Positions 11,376-24,124 of a DNA stretch of 64,000 nucleotides are shown in pieces. A model generated the notes under the pieces. The model saw only the letters and a list, made by a program, of their open reading frames with translations, was not told the origin of the DNA and did no database searches. Location of the stretch: NCBI GenBank assembly GCA_905116865.2, contig CAJHNH020008046.1, positions 337,746 to 401,745 of the forward strand, in the 5' to 3' direction. The DNA is from Candidula unifasciata. Its lineage: Eukaryota; Mollusca; Gastropoda; Stylommatophora; Geomitridae. Numbering within the stretch: position 1 is the stretch's first letter; each line of letters opens with the position of its first letter. A program made the position numbers and the translations under genes.

Positions 11376-11824
11376 ACTTACAGCATAGAAGATATGATTA
11401 TATGAAATACAGCGAAAGAACAAGAATGTCACTAACAAAGGACTAAGAACAACAATAAGCACAGTGCCGGTGAAAGATTTCATAGAACACCAAAGAATCA
11501 ACTGACTTTGTCATCTGGTCAGAATGAATCAAAATCAGCCAGCAGATAGAGCGTACTAAATTAGAATATTAGAGTATAATGCAGGAGGCTGACTAAGAAA
11601 GAAAGAGCGGAAGGAATAAAAGACACACCACAGAAACGTAGTTTGACATTAACACAAGCTATTTAACTAGTAGAAGACAGGAAACGGCGTATGGATCCTT
11701 TCTGCGACACTTTAGAGACAGAATAGTTAGTAGGACAAAAGGAGAAAGAAAAAAGTGTGTAAGTTAAATATTATCTCCGACATTTCAGTTCGTTAGCCAT
11801 TCAGCAGTAAATAATAATAAATAA
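11376..11824. other. No gene recognised
   Basis: Purine-rich on the + strand, without coding signal or recognised repeat. Confidence 0.4.
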
Positions 11825-12085
11825 AGTAAAGGACCCTTTTCCACGCTTTCAGGCGTTTTGGGTATATAGGGCTAGACCTATATTTTGTAGACCAAACGGC
11901 ACTTGGTGGGTGATGTAGTCAGCATCACGACGGCCGCATTTACTTCCTAGGACTGCACCTTGTACAAGCTCAAGGCTGGGTCGACCTGGCAGCCAAGGTC
12001 ATTTTGTGAAAATGTCTGGACCCTGTCAGGACCCGACTTCACAATCTTCCGATAGGCAGGCGAGCGCCTAGCCGCTAGATCAGCA
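11825..12085 (-). mobile_element. tRNA-derived SINE, family C
   Basis: Homologous over its length to 32862-33137 (minus). Shared blocks include gtgatgtagtcagcatcacg versus gtaatgtggtcagcattacg, then ctgggtcgacctgg and aaggtcattttt. The tRNA-like head lies at the right end. The 3' end, near 11825, reads aaaggaccctttt. Confidence 0.7.
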
Positions 12086-12928
12086 GTAAATAATATTGCT
12101 AAAAAAAAAATTAATAATGCAAAAACTTTGCAGCCTAAAACAAGGCCTAATTCTTTTAGGCCGCTAGAATATTACAAGGTATGCCCCCCCCCCCTTTTCT
12201 TGGATTGTTTAGGTGGGGGAACGCCTGTCCACAACTGAGCTTGACTGCTGTATGTATGTGTATTCTATTTTCTGTGGGAATATTACATGGTGAAGCCAGT
12301 CGCTTGGATACTGTCCAAAACCCAAAAGATTTACCCCCCCCCCCCTCCCCCCTCGCAATGAGCAGTAGGAAAACATCGAACACTTGTGCCAACAAGGGTA
12401 GTGAAACGCTTCCACTAAGCTCAGGCGCGGAGCCACATGTTTACGTGATAAGTGATACATGACAAAGCTCTGTATCGACAAATCTGCATCACTTGACTTG
12501 AGGCCTAGCTCAGAAGACTACAATCCAAAGCAATATATGCCGCATAAGAATTCATCAGACATAACCTTTAACGTTGGGTTTACATCCAGCTTGATTTGAT
12601 TTTAGGGATGTAATTTTATCTCTTGCTCGCATTTTAGAGTCATTACTCTGTAAGTTAATCGACATATGCGTTTGACATCTTCATGATTATGCCATTCTGT
12701 ATGAATATGTTCGCTATAGTTATTCATAACATAGCTTGCGCTCATTGCGTTTTCATTTACACATGCACACGAATGTGTCCTCTCTTCCTGTTAATATCAA
12801 ATAGTTGCATTTCAGTTTAGCAGGCGTCACGCAACAGTACTGGGTTATCCATGATTCTACTGAGAACAAAATTATAATGAGCTTCAAAAGTTTTGCCATC
12901 ACACTAATATTCTGAGAACTCGTATTTG
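12086..12928. other. No gene recognised; C-run pair
   Basis: Two poly-C runs (12184-12195, 12335-12351) lie 150 bp apart. The rest is AT-rich with no recognised exon or repeat. Confidence 0.4.
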
Positions 12929-13230
12929 GGGAGCTACGTTAGCGCAGTCGATACGAGGCTCGCTTTCAAATCCTACTGCGACTCTCTACAGCCTCGTCGG
13001 TGTTCGAAACTGAGCGGCTCTTGGGGTTCACCCAGCCTCTAGGAAATGGGTACCAGAGTTAACACTCTGGGGTAAATGGAGGAACGTCGCTGTAGCTACA
13101 CAGTTACATGCGGACGGCGACACATGCGGACAGTTTCAAATCAGCTACTGGAGGCAGAGCACTTATAGTTTAAAACCGTGTGCAGTGACGCTGGTTTACA
13201 TCTACCGACTTTACCTTTACCTTAGAACAT
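12929..13230 (+). mobile_element. Probable tRNA-derived SINE, family E
   Basis: The 5' part gagctacgttagcgcagtcg resembles an A box (tagcgcagtcgata), and ggtgttcgaaactg resembles a B box. A body with tctaggaaatgggtaccaga follows. Only one clear copy lies in the window, so the assignment rests on the tRNA-like head alone. Confidence 0.45.
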
Positions 13231-13499
13231 GAATTTTTTTGTGCGACCTTACATTTTCCACGTCCTTATGATTTTTTAATTTACATTGCCATAGGTACTG
13301 CTGTTTTCTAAAAGCTGTGAATTTCTTTGATCTTTATTTTTTTTTTTTTTCACATCCCTGAAAAAAAAATGTAATTTACAGTAACTGACACCGGCGTATA
13401 GATTGTCTTGGCATCAGTTTACTTGTGCAGTGATGCATGATAGTCATGTTAATAGCTTATCACGCATGGAGTAACACATTTTCAATTTTTTTTAGAGTG

Positions 13500-13622
13500 A
13501 CATCCAAAGCCGACCGTCCAATGTAAGGGTAAACTACTGAACGTGAAATTGTCTAGTGAAATCACAAACAGCCAAAGACATTCCAGGGATTGGTTCTGCG
13601 ACGTCCAGTAAAGCATGCACAA
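13500..13622 (+). mobile_element. SINE family A, 3' half
   Basis: Matches the body of family A (see 42159-42387): accgtccaatgtaagggtaa, then actactgaacgtgaaattg and ttggttctgcgacgt. The tRNA-like head is missing. Confidence 0.7.
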
Positions 13623-14219
13623 CTAACTTTTTTTTTCCCAATGTCAATTAACTAAGACGCCTCAACGCTTGTAAACAGTTTTTTTTTTTTTTTTATTATA
13701 CCTAAACAGTAACTAAATAGGCTTTATTTTAGACTGACATTAGAATTAGCATCGGTATAACAAAAACGGCATTTATTTAAAAAAACAAACATAATTTGTT
13801 ACAAAATAAACAACTTTGTCCATGGGAAAGATTTCTTTATACATGTTTTGTCATTGCCATTTTGTGATCCTGTAACACGGACAATGAAATGTGTTTTGGA
13901 AACGTATAGAATATTATTTTTAAGGGTATAAATTCAAATGCAAAAAGCAACTGGACTGAGAAAAAAATGTCAAATTGTTCAACAACAAAAATTGCAACAT
14001 ACTAAAAATGGCGGTTGAAAAGGAGAATACAAAATTATACTGAAACACCAAACTCAAGAAGAGCAGGTCAAACACCTGAGTACAAGGTCTAAGCCATGGA
14101 TATCGTGTATAAATCAAAGTGGCACTGATTTATCATTGCATACATGCGGGAGTTAAAAAGACTGGCACACGACAGAAAACAATGCCATGGAATTGAATAC
14201 CGAGGATCAAGTTCAACAC
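13623..14219. other. No gene recognised
   Basis: AT-rich with two poly-T runs (13628-13636, 13680-13694). No exon was seen. Confidence 0.4.
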
Positions 14220-14220
14220 A

Positions 14221-14258
<38 letters not shown>
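14220..14258. repeat. Poly-G tract of about 38 bp
   Basis: An unbroken run of G. Runs of this length are hard to sequence, so the exact length should not be trusted. Confidence 0.9.
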
Positions 14259-14644
14259 CTAAAATACTCGACGCAGATGAGAGCATACATTTGTAAGTGT
14301 GTCTCACAGCATGTAGGTGTCAGTCATTTCTCTGCTAAGGAAACCCCCCAAAAAACATGACCACCAGGAGCAGTGGTAGCGGACCGAATAAATGTGTGTA
14401 GGACGGTCCGGATTTGTGTGATCGAATCTCTATCCTTGCTGATGGGTATGATTTCATTCCCATGCGGTAGATTTCTCAGTGTGATGCAAGTCCGTCTCTT
14501 ATAGTTTCTAGCTGTCAGATCAAACATTCTGACTGTATTATAATTTCGCGGCTAATGCTCCCCCCCCCCCCACCCCCTTTTTTTCCGCCGCTCCCTTAAA
14601 GGTACCTACTGAATGCTGGCGCTCCTGTGTATCATCGCAGCCAC

Positions 14645-15215
14645 CGCCCTAATTGATTTGCAGGCCAAATTTCGACACTGTCTAAAACCTGTGCCAGTAA
14701 AGGTGATTTCCGATATGGTCAGTGTGGTCAGTGGGTGAGATGGTTAATTGGTGATGAGTTTACTATGGTCACAGAGTTAATGGTCACTGGGTGATTAGGT
14801 ATAATCTTTTTGGATATGGATCCCGATGATGGATTTCGATGTCAAATGTAGACTCTGTCTAAACATTAGAGTCAGGAAAGGTGATATTTGATATGGTAAG
14901 TGTGGTCAGTGGGTGAAATGGTTAATCGGTGATAAGTTCAGTATGGTCAACGAGTGAATGGTCACTGGGTGATTAGATATTGTCTCTTCAGATATGGATC
15001 GAAATGATTGATTTGATGTCAAAGGCCAATCGTATCTAAAAATCAGTGTCAGGAAAGGTGATATTTGATATGGTCATTGTGGTCAGTGGGTGAATCGTCA
15101 GTGGGTGACACGGTATGTTCGGTCAACTGGTGGTATGTCAGTATTGTTACTGAGTGTTACAGTGATATGGTCACGGAGTGTTACTGTGATATGGTCAATG
15201 ACCAGTGCTGGTTTT
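14645..15215. repeat. Satellite of about 175-180 bp, about 3 copies (cluster 1)
   Basis: Unit starts occur near 14652, 14830 and 15008 (attgatttgcaggccaaatt and variants). Each holds gatatggtcagtgtggtcag and a second tggtcactgggtgatta block. A related two-copy cluster occurs at 16990-17262. The shorter GGTCA(G/C)TG words inside each unit suggest an older internal repeat. Confidence 0.85.
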
Positions 15216-15437
15216 ATGTATAATCCTCATAATTTGCGGGAACCTCAAAAAATTCACACACTATTCACAAATGCACTTTTTTTCCCATTTACTATAAATG
15301 TAGCTTTTTTCAGTTTATTTTTTTTTTTCAACTTTATGTAAGGTAATTTATAGGATTTTTGTAAACACTTCGTTATTTCTTGTTTACTGACAAATTAGAC
15401 AGTATTGTGCTTATATTAACCATATACAGTTATACGT

Positions 15438-15497
15438 CAGGTCACGAAGTCAATCTGTTCTTTGACTCTGTTCGCAAAACGAAGTGTTCGTGACCTG
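15438..15497. repeat. Inverted repeat, 11-bp perfect arms
   Basis: The arms caggtcacgaa (15438-15448) and ttcgtgacctg (15487-15497) are exact reverse complements around a 38-bp loop. No target-site duplication or function could be assigned; it could be a short MITE remnant or chance. Confidence 0.5.
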
Positions 15498-15642
15498 AAA
15501 CAAATGATCCTATTAAAATCAATGCAAATCCAATTAATCAGTTCGCCCACCAGGTACATTTTTGTTGTGTGTCTTTTTTATCGATTTGTGAGTGGCAAAA
15601 TTATATAATATTAATATGTAGTATAAATTTATCTCTGTGGCG

Positions 15643-15852
15643 CCCGTCACTCTAGCGTAGTTAGCTAAATCGGATTGCGCGGTGAGCGGGAGATGAACTC
15701 CTAGTGGTCCGGGTTTACTCTTGGGGTTAGGCAGAAAAGCCACATTTCTCCCAGATTTATGGTATTTACAATGGAATCAAGGCCGAAATGTTGCGATATC
15801 CATAATACCGAGCCTAAGAGGTAGCAACTCATGGCTTATGGATACTAAAACA
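15643..15852 (+). mobile_element. tRNA-derived SINE, family D, copy 1
   Basis: Colinear with the copy at 40832-41046: gcccgtcactctagcgtagt head, then ggcagaaaagccacatttct, caaggccgaaa, and the tail catggcttatggatactaaa. It lies directly beside the 3' end of RLE copy D. Confidence 0.8.
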
Positions 15853-16727
15853 AAAAGAAACCTCTTTGTTGCCGATAGTTTCTGGCACATGTAGATAATA
15901 GAGGAGAAAGGGGACGTTTACTATAATAAGGAGAACTCCACAGGGGAGCATGCACAGCAGGGGTCAATCGATTATCAGTAGAAAGGTCCTTCGTCGACGA
16001 TTGTTTCGGCCCCTCATCTACCTTGACAGTTTTTGAAGGTGAACGGCACTGGTTCACGAAGCCAGGTTTCGGACATCCCCTGCAGCATTTGATCAGACGT
16101 TCGGACAGGGGCAAAACAAAATATTGACTTTGCAACATGTAATGTGAGATTTGGTGTTTTATATTGTAGCTGCTATAGCAAATTAGCCGACTACCTTTAC
16201 GACCCGAGTAACAAGCTTACGGTTGGTTCATCGGACAGATGTTAGACTTTGCAAATTGGCAGAGAGACAGTGGCAGACATTTATCGGACACTTTAGCTTT
16301 TAGGGATCAAAAGCTCTTTTCCACTAGGAGCTAGGACCAGCCTACCGAGGCCAATCCCCTACGACGTTCTGTTGCGTCCACAGCCAGCTCAAAGTCCGTA
16401 ACGTACGGCAGGTCAGCTCTATCAGGGTGAACTCGCGTTTTCAGCAGAGTGCAGGGCTATTTCTGGTCTCAGGCCAGTCCGTCGAATTGTTTCTTGGTAC
16501 TTTTTGAAACCAGGCAGGTCGACAGCCAGTGACCATTTCCTCGCACAGTTATATATCAACAGAGAGTATGCGACCTTGTTGTCTTTATCTTTTAGAATCT
16601 GCCCAGTCTTGCGGAAGAGCGCGGGGGAGGAGGGGCTGGGGGACTTTAGGACTGGCACTAGCGTTAGTCTTCATCCTGAATTGATCCACAATGTCCGCTA
16701 ACTCTTTCAGGAATTATTGTGGCGCTT

Positions 16728-16985
16728 TTTTAGACGCGTCGGGCATACGTGAAGAGCATCCATATTTTTACAGACCAATCGGCACTAGGTGGGTAATGTG
16801 GTCAGCATTACGCCGGCTGTCTTTACTTCCACGGGACATACATTCTAGTACCAATTTTAGGCTAGGTCGACCCGTGACGCCCCGTACCATGAAACAAATC
16901 CACACAGCCAGCTGTGGATTGCGATCGCGGTGCGTTGGAATTACGAGTCGGACTAGCAAAGCCTTAGCCACGGACACCGCATAGC
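16728..16985 (-). mobile_element. SINE family B inserted in copy D
   Basis: Its complement begins ggtgtccgtggctaaggctt, a tRNA-like head matching the family B copy at 30094-30327 (cggcgtccgtggctaaggcg). The end carries tctgtaaaaatatggatgct. A stretch in the middle (agtaaagacagccggcgtaa) resembles family C, so this copy looks like a B/C mosaic. Confidence 0.7.
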
Positions 16986-16989
16986 AGAC

Positions 16990-17262
16990 ATAGCCCTAAT
17001 TGATTTGCATGTCAAATGCAGACACTGTTTACAATAAGTGCCAGTAAAGGTGATCTGGGATATGGTCAGTGTGGTCAGTGTGTGATAATCGATGATAAGT
17101 TCAGTATGGTCAACAAGTGAATGGTCACTGAATGATTAGGCATAGTCTCTTAGGATATAGATCGTGATGATTGATTTAGAGGTCAAAGGTCGACCGTATC
17201 TAAAACTCACTGTTAAAAAGGAGATATTTGATAAGGTCAGTGTGGTCGGTGGGTGAATCACC
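16990..17262. repeat. Satellite of about 175 bp, cluster 2
   Basis: About 1.6 units homologous to 14645-15215 (attgatttgcatgtcaaatg at 16998; the next unit near 17170). It sits between SINE B and the resumed copy D, as if both arrived together. Confidence 0.8.
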
Positions 17263-17880
17263 AAATTTTCGCCATATCTCACCCCATGTGAGTATTCGTG
17301 ACAAAGCGCTTGTAATGCCAATTCACTGTCCTTGCTGTGACTGTTGGGCTACTTTCTGGAGTCTCGTCTACAGGTTTCCCTTATCTGCTTTATTACTATG
17401 TTTCTGTGTCTTTTGATCGAGGTTTTAGACTACCAAGTGACTTTTCCTTGCCCTAGGTCGCGTCTGGAGATTTGTTTTTACACCCAAAACTTCTCGCATT
17501 TTTCATGCGTTCTGACCAGATTCTATTGCATCTTGGGCCTTCCATTTATTGCCTGTCCTTAGAGCGGGCTGGACAGCTGCCGCTGCGGGATCTGCATTCT
17601 CGCGAAGCGTCATCCCGAGTCTTACCTTGCTGACTTTAACTCTCCGGTTATTGATTTCAACAGAAGTACCAGCTTAGCCTGCTTGCAATATAACGCCACA
17701 TCGGTCACACAAGGCGGTGCTCCATGGTGGTGTTTCTTAATGTTTCTTCTCCATAGTCCCCACTGTAGTCATGCTTACCTCGTACACAAGCAGCGACCAA
17801 AGGAGCTTGGGAATCAACATACACTGGAAACACCAAACCTTGAACTTTCCGAGCTTGCATTGTTCAATAGCACAGGATAA

Positions 17881-18437
17881 TCTGAAGGAGAGTCGCGTTC
17901 AAAAATACATTCGGGCAACTGTGTACATAGTTTTGATAGTATTTCCTAATTGTAGGCTGGGAAGTGGTTCGACTGCTGGCTCAGTGGTTGGTTTAATTAT
18001 TTCCTTGTTCGTTTCTACTTTAATACGCTTGGACTTCTTCACATCACTGTCATCAACTCTTTTTTACTTTTTGGGGGAGATGTAAGGATGGGTAATTTAG
18101 TACAACAAAATTGTATCAAGTACAACGTAGCGACAAACAATGTTCACAGCCCGCAGACCTACGTTCAACTGAGGTTGTCGCGAGCTGACCAAACGTCACT
18201 AAAACGCTGTTGGTACTTTCGTGCTTGGGGACATTGTTCGCGGGTGGAGTCAAAATGTGTTCGAATACTTTGTTTGTGGACCAATTTGTTCGTGGACCAA
18301 TTTGTTAATGACTAGGGGCATTTGTGACTCGGGAAACCTCTGTATTTAATGGGTGTATGTATTATACGTTAGTTTACAGAGATTAACTGGTATGTTTTAA
18401 AACGTCGGGGAACCTCATGGCTTTTTATAGCTTATGG
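17881..18437. other. No gene recognised
   Basis: Holds a short direct repeat (gtggaccaatttgtt twice near 18280-18306). No exon was recognised; a 104-residue Ser/Leu-rich frame at 17771-18085 lacks any family motif. Confidence 0.4.
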
Positions 18438-18912
18438 CAGCGGTTCTCAAACTGGGTGACACGGCATTCAAGGGTTCAGCAGCAGTAATCAAAAATTTTG
18501 CAAAATCTGCTTGAGACTAGCGAAGACAGCAGTTTAAAACATAATTACCGTGAAGGAACCTAAGATGAGTTCTGGATACGAGTGTATTCAGAGAACAATG
18601 CTGTTAGCAAGGCTGCAGTGCATTCTCAGCGTGTGCGTACCTAAATAAAACAGATACAGGATCAAACTTTCCGGGTCAAGTGATTTGAGGGTAAATTTAA
18701 CTAAACTTCCCATCTACACAAAGAAAATAATGAAAAAATTATCCAAAAAAAGCTTCATTCATCGCATTAAAGACAACTAAACTTTGAATGTGCACTGTTT
18801 TCTACTTCTTCTACTTCTTTTCCTAAGTATTCAAACCGCTTTAAGCGTAGGTATTGCCCTAAAAAAATTGCCTGACAAGGGTGCCGCTGTGAAAACAGTT
18901 TGAGAACCGCTC
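18438..18912. mobile_element. hAT-type MITE, 475 bp
   Basis: The terminal inverted repeats are cagcggttctcaaactgg at the left and, read in complement, gagcggttctcaaactg at the right. They are flanked by an 8-bp direct repeat, gcttatgg (18430-18437) and gcttaggg (18913-18920), with one mismatch. TIRs of CAGnGGTTCTCAA type and 8-bp duplications are hallmarks of the hAT superfamily. There is no transposase ORF, so it is non-autonomous. Confidence 0.85.
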
Positions 18913-19133
18913 GCTTAGGGTGTCATCAAATTCCTAATCCCGCACTGTCGAAAGCCGTATAGATTTCCTGGTACACTTTTTAGTTTGCTCAGACCTGAGA
19001 AATGTATTGTGAAAGGTCAACATGCACTTCTTCCTTACCTACACACTAACGAAACTTACACAAACACATATTTCATTTGTTTCATCTTTATCGTCACTTT
19101 TCCTCTCTAAATTTAAATTAGTTGCGTATCCTT

Positions 19134-19341
19134 TACAGGACGTTGCAGAACCAACCCCAGCACTTTCTGGCTTTTGTGGTTTTTCTAGGCAAATTTACGT
19201 CTTGTTCTTTGCCATTGCTTTTGACGGTCCACTCTCGGTATCACTTTAGAAACCAGCGCAAGACAAACCGTCCGCAGCAGGGATCGAACCCAGCACTTCG
19301 GCATTACGAAGCGCGTTCGCAACGCTGAAGCCACAGAAGCC
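19134..19341 (-). mobile_element. tRNA-derived SINE, family A
   Basis: The complement starts ggcttctgtggcttcagcgt and carries the B box gggttcgatccctgc, then the conserved body with ttggttctgcaacgtcct. It matches 30631-30826 and 42159-42387. Confidence 0.85.
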
Positions 19342-20879
19342 TACCTTGTACTCTCTAAGACATTGATTATTGTATCTTTATCAAACCGAGACATAAATGT
19401 TTGTATATTGCTTTGATCGCTGAAAATGGATTGCAGCCTTAAAGACTAATAAATGAGCAGAGTTATTACACGGAGTCAACATGACGCTTTTAGATTCAAG
19501 AGCGGTAAAACAGATGTAATATCAATTGCTAACAAACATCTTCTAGATCAAAGTAAATGCCATTAATCTAAGCCAAGCCATTTGGTTAAAGTATTGAGAT
19601 AGCAGCAGATGGATGATGTATTAGTGAAGTTAATTACATAATTGCCCAAGAAAAAGCAACATTTAATATTTGAACTATCCTGTTGTTCAATTTATGTATC
19701 TCATAGTGATCGCTGTCTGTTCACTAATTCCGTCCCATCTTGTTCGATCCTTTCGATATCGTGATTGTTGACCAGGATAGTCGCCAAAATCGCGGCGCTC
19801 AGGCGCCTTAACCCCCTCCAACCCCCATCCCGTTTTGAAGGGTACCTGTTGCCCCTGCTCCCCTCTGAAGACTTAAAAAAGGACTAATTTCCCCTCCCCC
19901 ACTGCCCTTCCCCCTTACATAATACAGTAAAGACGTTCTATTTTAAAGTGTTAATACATGCCATTCTATTCCGGATACATTGCGATATATATTTTCATTG
20001 AACACATTATACCATTTAGTGTTATTGTTGTTATTACTAATGCACTGTCATACAAAGCTTAGGCATGCTGGGGCCTTATCCCGCCCTCCCCTCCCCCCCA
20101 ACCCCGCTGGCAAATTATAAAGAGTCTCCCCTACCCCATTTCCTCGCCACTTGTCAGCCACCTCCCCCGCCACTTTTCAGCCACCTCCCCCGCCACTTTT
20201 CAGTGATTTTCTTTTGGGCGGGGGAGGGGGGGGGGGGCAGCCCTTGATTTCTTCTCTAGCACCCATCTTTGACCCCACTAATCATATGTCAATTCGGGTT
20301 TTCTCTTAAGCGACCTTTTTTCCTCAGTCCATTTGTTTCGTGCTCGCGGCATAGTTTAAACATTAAACAGATTTTAAGCGTTCTAACATTTGGTTGTGGT
20401 GTTAATTTCTTAAGCTATGTAGTATGTATGTCTAGCCACCGACTTTAACATATCACGAGGTTAAGAATATTCTGTGCAATATATTTTGTCAATTAAAGAG
20501 AGTAACATAGTTATCAAGAACTAAATAGAACCAATCGGAGGGTATGAAACGCAATGTAGCCACGAAATGACACCTGATTATTGAAACAATAATTTGTAAA
20601 GCGTGTTGTTGTTGTATCAGAACAACGTGAACAAATGGGGATATAAGATAGCGATTAATAAAATTGACAGACTTTATCCCAAAGAGAACTGGCAATAACC
20701 GTGTCGGTTTGCGGAAACAATTAAAGAGGCAAAACAATAGATCAACTGTCCCTAACTCTTTGCTATTAAAGGCAAAAAAATTAGGGTTTCCTAAAATCGG
20801 AAAAGTAGGCGAATATTGTTTGGAGTATAGCTGTAAAATACATTACAAAGTGCCAATCTCCCTTATACACGGGTAGTAG
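19342..20879. other. No gene recognised
   Basis: About 1.5 kb of AT-rich sequence with C-rich patches at 19810-19915 and 20080-20240. The second holds three near-repeats of ccccgccacttttcagccac. No exon was seen on either strand. Confidence 0.4.
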
Positions 20880-21236
<357 letters not shown>

Positions 21237-21482
21237 GGGGAAGTGCCATTTTCCTCCGCCCCCCCCCCCCTCCCCCCGTAATGATCTATTTGTGCCTCTG
21301 CACTATTTACTCACCCCCAAGGGCCCTCACAAAATCTAGATTGTCATACATCAGTTCACCACCAAGTTGCACAGAACTGGCAGTCTATCTGCCTGCTCTT
21401 TTTCCAACACACCAAAGGACGCTAACTACCTTAGACCTCTTATGCTATGCTTGCCGTTCTGCACGGAGTATGCCTTTCTCCA

Positions 21483-22032
21483 CGTTGTGTGCAATATATG
21501 AGTATATGAAAGGGAAGTTCATAATTGAACGTAAATCTTGGTGCGGTGCAGCACACAGTGAACTCATTGTGAAAAGAGAGAGAAAAACGGTTGGCTCCAA
21601 GTCCCCGGAGAGAAAGGATGCGGTGATGTTGGTTCTAGTCTGGGTGTTGCCAGACTAGTCCTGCACACCCGCATGTTACGCTGGCGGTAGGCATACTGGC
21701 TATCGGCGAGAGATGCCGCAGAGGCCGGGCCAGCGTGACAGAAGCTCGTGTTTTGAGATGGGAGATCTCTAGTACGTGTCAGGCCGCAGACGGAAGGTCT
21801 GGATAATCTTCACAAGGTATTGTGCATCGGCCTGTATGATCTTCTAGTGACAGTGTACCCAAGGGATGGGTGTCATAGAGACAGACACGTACTCACGAGC
21901 AGTGGGTTTGCACGAGCAGGTAATGTTTGCTCGTTGTTAACCACGGAACAGGGTGGCAGTAGAAGTATCCCAGAGCGTCCGGAGTGTGTGTTGCCTTGCC
22001 AGTAGGAATGACTGTGGCAGTATAGAAATTCA
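21483..22032 (+). repeat. LTR 1 (550 bp)
   Basis: Its 3' end is aaattca. The first base is C where LTRs 2 and 3 start TGTTGTG. I count about 16 differences from LTR 2. The next bases, tttggaccca, may be a primer binding site. Confidence 0.75.
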
Positions 22033-23193
22033 TTTGGACCCATTGTCTTGGTGTTGAACTACCTTAAATCTGCTCGGTCGTAGCAACATTTGTATTTCGG
22101 CGTCTTCCATGTGCTCTTTGGTCAGAGGTATCGTCAATGGGGCCGAAGCCTAACTTGGAGAATTCATAATTGGGCACTGAAGCCTGGCCTGGAGAATTCG
22201 TCATTGGGAACCAAAGCCTTGCTCGCAGAATTAGTCGCTGGGAGGAGATATCATCGTCTGTGTCATCGAAGTCAACCCGTGTTTCATCACTGAGATCAAG
22301 GCCGTCAAGCGGAGATCTCGCAGTGGAGAACTAGACTTTGCTGTGATCTTCTTCTTCGAAGTCAGGCCAGGAAACCAGTTAGCTCAAGTCAGCGAACTGT
22401 GAGACATGTAGTGACACTGAATGAGATCAAATATGGTTTTGCAAGGATGGATTCTAACAGTGTGTCATGTTTCTAAGCGTGTTTAATGAAGAGCGCTGAT
22501 CAGCTGGTATTTACAGTTGCTGTATTCCTGTGAGTGGAGCGATCGATGTCCGCTAAGCTGCTACTGAGTGTGAATTTGAGGATTGATTCACCATCATTGT
22601 TTGGATGCTGTATACATGAGGTTATGTACTTTATGGTTAACTTTCGGATTCATAAGTTTATTGCATTGTTCGCTACATTATTTTGCTTGGTAGCCCTATT
22701 TTCTCACGTCTTTTGATGTGTTTTTCACCGTCGAAGAAGTGTATTTATATCGTCCAGTTGCGTTTAATCTACGTGAATATCGTAAAGGTTTTCATAGCAT
22801 CTTGTCATGCCACGTAAAAATAAAGACATGTCATTTAGCGAATTCGTTCCTAGGTCTGGAGACGGAACAGGTGTTCAGTGTTACGGAGGCTAGAAAGGGA
22901 ATGCTGTCAGTGGGATTGCCAGAATGGACGGTGGTGCGGCCCATGTGTTTCTTGAGTCAGAAGTGGTGCGACTATGGTGCACGTAGTTGACAGGGGTATC
23001 TGTAAGGGCACAGAACTTGCCAGGAACCTTATGGGTGTTAACTAGCGTGGAGTGTGATGTGGGGAAAGTATCGTATGCTGACTGACATAATGGTAGTCAG
23101 CGATGCTTCAGTGACTAGGTAGCAGACTTTGGCCTGGATTTCTTTTTGGCTTTTTTTTTTCACCGTATGGTGCATCTACCTTAAACCCTCAGA

Positions 23194-23769
23194 TTGATGG
23201 GTCCGTTAGAGGGGCAGCCATCAGGGGGTGGTCACTTTACATCACATAGGTGTATCTGTGCGGTCGGGTGTCAGTTGCCCGTAGCAGGCACATGGCACAT
23301 AGTTCGCTTGGGTTTTCGTCCACTTTTGAAAAGACTGCCGAGGGAAATATCCGGGAAGGCAGTAGAAGTCAGTATTTCGTCGATCACTGGTTTATCATTG
23401 GTGTGTTTTTCCATGATAGTCCATTGTTTGGATGGCATTCTTCGGTTTCATGAGGACATCGAAGATCAACGGTTGAAAAGTTTGTTGGAGTGCATCCGGT
23501 CATTTGGATTGACAGTCAGAGTAACCAAAGTAGAGATTGTAGTACAGGAAGTGACGTTCCTGGGTCATGTTATAGGCAGAGGGGTCAGAAAACCCGTTCA
23601 AACCAATGTTCACAAGTTTCTGAACCTGCCTGTCCCTAAGACCATAAAGCAAGTTCGGGCATTGCTAGTTTTGAGTAATTTCTACGCTAAATTCATTCCC
23701 CATTATGCTACCATCACGTATATGTGGTCTGATCTGACTAAGAAGGGGATGCCAGACAGTATATGGTGA
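23194..23769 (+). pseudogene. Gypsy-type pol remnant, unit 1
   Basis: The last 75 codons match the C-terminal end of the RT and the start of RNase H in Ty3/gypsy elements: VTFLGHVIGRGVRKPVQTN, then KTIKQVRALLVLSNFYAKFI and a later LTKKG. The region upstream in this frame is not recognisable as the RT palm, and the catalytic YxDD box was not found. Downstream bases (FGISCDASDVVVSSVL in another frame, about 23860-23910) correspond to the RNase H start around the conserved Asp. Gag, protease and integrase are missing. Confidence 0.75.
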
Positions 23770-24124
23770 AACGAACAATATGCTGAATCCTTAAGACGAT
23801 TACGAAGTGCATTCAGTCATTTGCCATTGTTGTATTTGCCTAATTTAAAGGTAGTCTTTGGTATTTCATGTGATGCCTCTGATGTGGTAGTGAGCAGTGT
23901 CCTGGTATAGGAGTTCCCAGGTACCTTGCATCCAGTCCTCTATGTCAGTAGGAAACTGTCCCTAATGGAAACACGCTACAGTGTGATGGAACGAGAGTGC
24001 CTGTCTTATGTGTGAAATATATTTTTCATATTTGGCATGTTATGTAAATTATGAACTGCATATTACCATGTGTTGAGCACGGCAGTCCTATCTCGAGCAA
24101 ACAGAAACAGATGGTGTCTGTTTG

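Larger units (their letters stand above)
15860..17880 (-). mobile_element. RLE-type LINE, copy D, interrupted
   Basis: Minus-strand copy. The 3' UTR end is near 15932 (aactccacaggggagcatg is the complement of the shared terminus). Endonuclease remnants lie at about 16350-16660 (TGLRPEIALHSAENA, with PE in place of PD), and the post-finger segment at 16600-16727. After a 535-bp insert (16728-17262), the linker and late RT region resume at 17263-17870. About 155 bp that copy B keeps at the insertion point, including the finger, are missing. The copy is heavily decayed. Confidence 0.75.

Noticed and set aside
12184..12351. C-run pair as quadruplex regulatory element
   Set aside because: Single homopolymer runs, common all over this window and error-prone; no gene nearby to regulate.
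21281..21658. 125-residue frame before and within LTR 1
   Set aside because: It crosses the LTR boundary; the second half is LTR sequence that also appears in the other two LTRs. Not a gene.
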